In this document: positions 6,118-7,489 of the stretch, one piece after another | How the letters are laid out: each line of letters starts with the position of its first letter | Position numbering within the stretch: position 1 is the first letter of the stretch | Assembly: GCA_023133185.1 (NCBI GenBank) | Contig: JAGLWX010000197.1 | Span: 1-7,489 of the forward strand | Reading direction: 5' to 3' | DNA from: Fidelibacterota bacterium | GTDB taxonomy: Bacteria > Fidelibacterota > UBA2242 | DNA: 7,489 nt | The notes under the pieces: model-generated | The model's database searches: none | What the model was told of the DNA's origin: nothing | What the model saw: the letters and a program-made list of their open reading frames with translations, nothing else | Position numbers and translations under genes: made by a program

Positions 6118-7489
6118 GTTTCAAGGTACGGAATTCACTGCCCCATTCGCTGCCCCACCACTGTTTGTAATAGGAACCGGTTGCTTTATAGGGATCGTCG
6201 GTTTCAAAATAGTTATCCGGATCAAAAATATTAATCATGATTTCGACTTCAGCATACGGGTCGGTATAGCCTAATTCATCAAGATGAATAACCATTTCGG
6301 CTGTATAACCGGCATCAATTTGAGTCGTATCATTAACAACCGTACCGGCACGCTTGAATGCGGCTCCGGAACCAGAGTTAGGATACATTCCGGGCAGTTC
6401 AAAAGCTATATCTGGATCAACGCCACCCAAGTTGAAATACAATTTGTATTCAACTGCTGTTCCTGCTGCATCCTTGATCTTCATGAAAAGACCGTCGCCT
6501 TCCCAACTGCTTCCGAATTTGCCGACATACTTGTCGTCGGAGTCCAGAGAAATGTACAGATCCAGTCCGTCGTGCATGAACTTTACATAGGTTGTGGTTG
6601 TATCGGGATAATCACCGGTAACTAAAACACCACCGGTTGGCGCATATTCCACATCACCGGTAACATTATCCGCATTAAATATCAGATAATCATAGCGACG
6701 TTCCCAATCAATTTCATCAAGAATACCATCGATGATTAACGGATTCTCAACCGACACAACTTTAATTGACATAGGATCGACATGGGCAATTACCCGTTCC
6801 TCTTCAACATTCTGTACTGTCACATAAACGGTATCCGGTTCGGAATCCAATTCACCATCGTTTACCACCAGAATAAATTCAAATTTTTCCATTAAATCAA
6901 CATCCGGAGCAGTGAATGTCGGATCAACCACATTGTCATCGGATAAGGTAATCACACTCGGAGCTGTCCATGTGTAAGTCAATGATTGAGACTCCGGGTC
7001 ACTTGAGCCGGATCCATCCAGTTGAACTATAGTACCTTCATTTACTACTTGGTCAGAGCCGGCATATGCGGTCGGCGGGTTATTTGTGACAACTTCATCG
7101 GTAAGAACAACACCACGATACATAAAGTATTTTTCAAAACCGGGATCAACCCACTGGGCGCCCCACCAGTTGGGAGCATAATCTGCGACACCTTCTGTAT
7201 AGGCGTCGGCGCTTGAATAATCCAGATCCCAGATACAGGCGCTCAGCATCACCGTATCACCAACCTGATATCCGAAATCAGCCGTATGGACTACAATTTC
7301 AATGCTGTAACCCGCATCGGGTCCGTTGGTTTCCGTATGCGTCACTGTCCCGGTCGGCTCAAAGGATGCTCCTTCGGCTGCTCCGGACGGTACATTCGTA
7401 TTGGTCTCAAATACAATTCCTTCGCCTTCCGTACCGCTGAAGTACATAGCCTTGATTTCCATTCGTTCACCGCCGGCGGGAATAGATCC
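6062..7489 (-). CDS. N-terminal portion (5' end beyond right edge) of a CBM9-like/PKD multidomain T9SS cargo, upstream of the frameshift
   Basis: The frame is open from the right edge, with nine codons before the first in-window Met at 7462, so the gene begins outside and any signal peptide is not visible. Counting from the edge, residues 1-137 are the C-terminal part of a CBM9-like domain (IEIVVHTADFGYQVGD, APNWWGAQW, KYFMYRGVVL). Residues about 137-228 are a PKD or K319L-type Ig domain (NPPTAYAGSDQVVNEGTIVQ, LDGSGSSDP, LTYTWTAP, FILVVNDGELDSEPDTVYV). Residues about 240-459 are a second, more divergent CBM9-like domain (PLIIDGILDEIDWERRYDY, VKFMHDGLDLYISLDSDD, SSWEGDGLFMK, KQWWGSEWGSEFRTLKLAD). 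The frame then runs through a meaningless tail (TDTEYYA) to a TGA at 6062, just where a third CBM9-like domain starts in another frame. The protein as read lacks a sorting domain. CBM9-like modules bind sugars in some enzymes; no catalytic domain is visible here. Confidence 0.85.
   Translation of the reverse strand, partial: GSIPAGGERMEIKAMYFSGTEGEGIVFETNTNVPSGAAEGASFEPTGTVTHTETNGPDAGYSIEIVVHTADFGYQVGDTVMLSACIWDLDYSSADAYTEGVADYAPNWWGAQWVDPGFEKYFMYRGVVLTDEVVTNNPPTAYAGSDQVVNEGTIVQLDGSGSSDPESQSLTYTWTAPSVITLSDDNVVDPTFTAPDVDLMEKFEFILVVNDGELDSEPDTVYVTVQNVEEERVIAHVDPMSIKVVSVENPLIIDGILDEIDWERRYDYLIFNADNVTGDVEYAPTGGVLVTGDYPDTTTTYVKFMHDGLDLYISLDSDDKYVGKFGSSWEGDGLFMKIKDAAGTAVEYKLYFNLGGVDPDIAFELPGMYPNSGSGAAFKRAGTVVNDTTQIDAGYTAEMVIHLDELGYTDPYAEVEIMINIFDPDNYFETDDPYKATGSYYKQWWGSEWGSEFRTLKLADPPLRNAYATDTEYYA
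7079..7489 (-). repeat. Copy 1 of an intragenic duplication (CBM9-like domain C-terminal part, continues beyond the right edge)
   Basis: This 411-base block encodes 137 residues that align without gaps to the block at 5395-5805. By my hand count 108 of 137 residues are identical, about 79%. The DNA shares a 23-bp exact run at 7359-7381 with 5675-5697. The repeat probably extends upstream outside the window. Confidence 0.85.

Overview
All genes in this window are on the minus strand, so it reads from the right edge to the left edge. Only about 71 bases (5027-5097) are not coding. I see no RNA genes, mobile elements or CRISPR. The protein families point to a Gram-negative bacterium of the wider Bacteroidetes/Chlorobi/Fibrobacteres (FCB) group, possibly a Calditrichaeota, KSB1, Marinimicrobia or Ignavibacteria-type lineage. 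The reasons are a type IX secretion (T9SS) type A sorting domain of the 'YPN.PNPFNPSTTI' kind, a TonB-dependent receptor with an N-terminal carboxypeptidase-regulatory-like domain, and a large exported protein with DGIDNDGDG-type repeats and a fibronectin-III-like domain. The phylum is inferred from protein style; no marker gene is present.

Layout in transcription order. (1) 7489-5098: a modular secreted protein whose 5' end lies beyond the right edge. It has three CBM9-like (DOMON-superfamily) domains, a PKD-like Ig domain between the first and second, and a C-terminal T9SS sorting domain. The reading frame breaks at about 6062-6117, so the gene appears as two overlapping ORFs (7489-6062 and 6117-5098). 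The same residue series is recognisable on both sides, so I read this as one gene with a frameshift or a sequence error. (2) 5097-5027: a short intergenic stretch with a strong 15-bp hairpin. (3) 5026-2387: an intact 879-residue TonB-dependent outer-membrane receptor. (4) 2390 to beyond the left edge: an exported protein, at least 796 residues long, whose ATG overlaps the receptor stop in an ATGA arrangement. It has no stop codon inside the window.

Working model (inference). The three genes form one operon-like unit for the outer membrane and cell surface: a receptor for TonB-energised uptake, a surface-displayed or secreted CBM9-like binding protein, and a large exported partner translationally coupled to the receptor. 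It resembles a nutrient-capture locus but is not a classical SusC/SusD pair, because the receptor's downstream partner shows no SusD-like features. The substrate cannot be read from the sequence; the CBM9-like domains suggest a carbohydrate or a related ligand.
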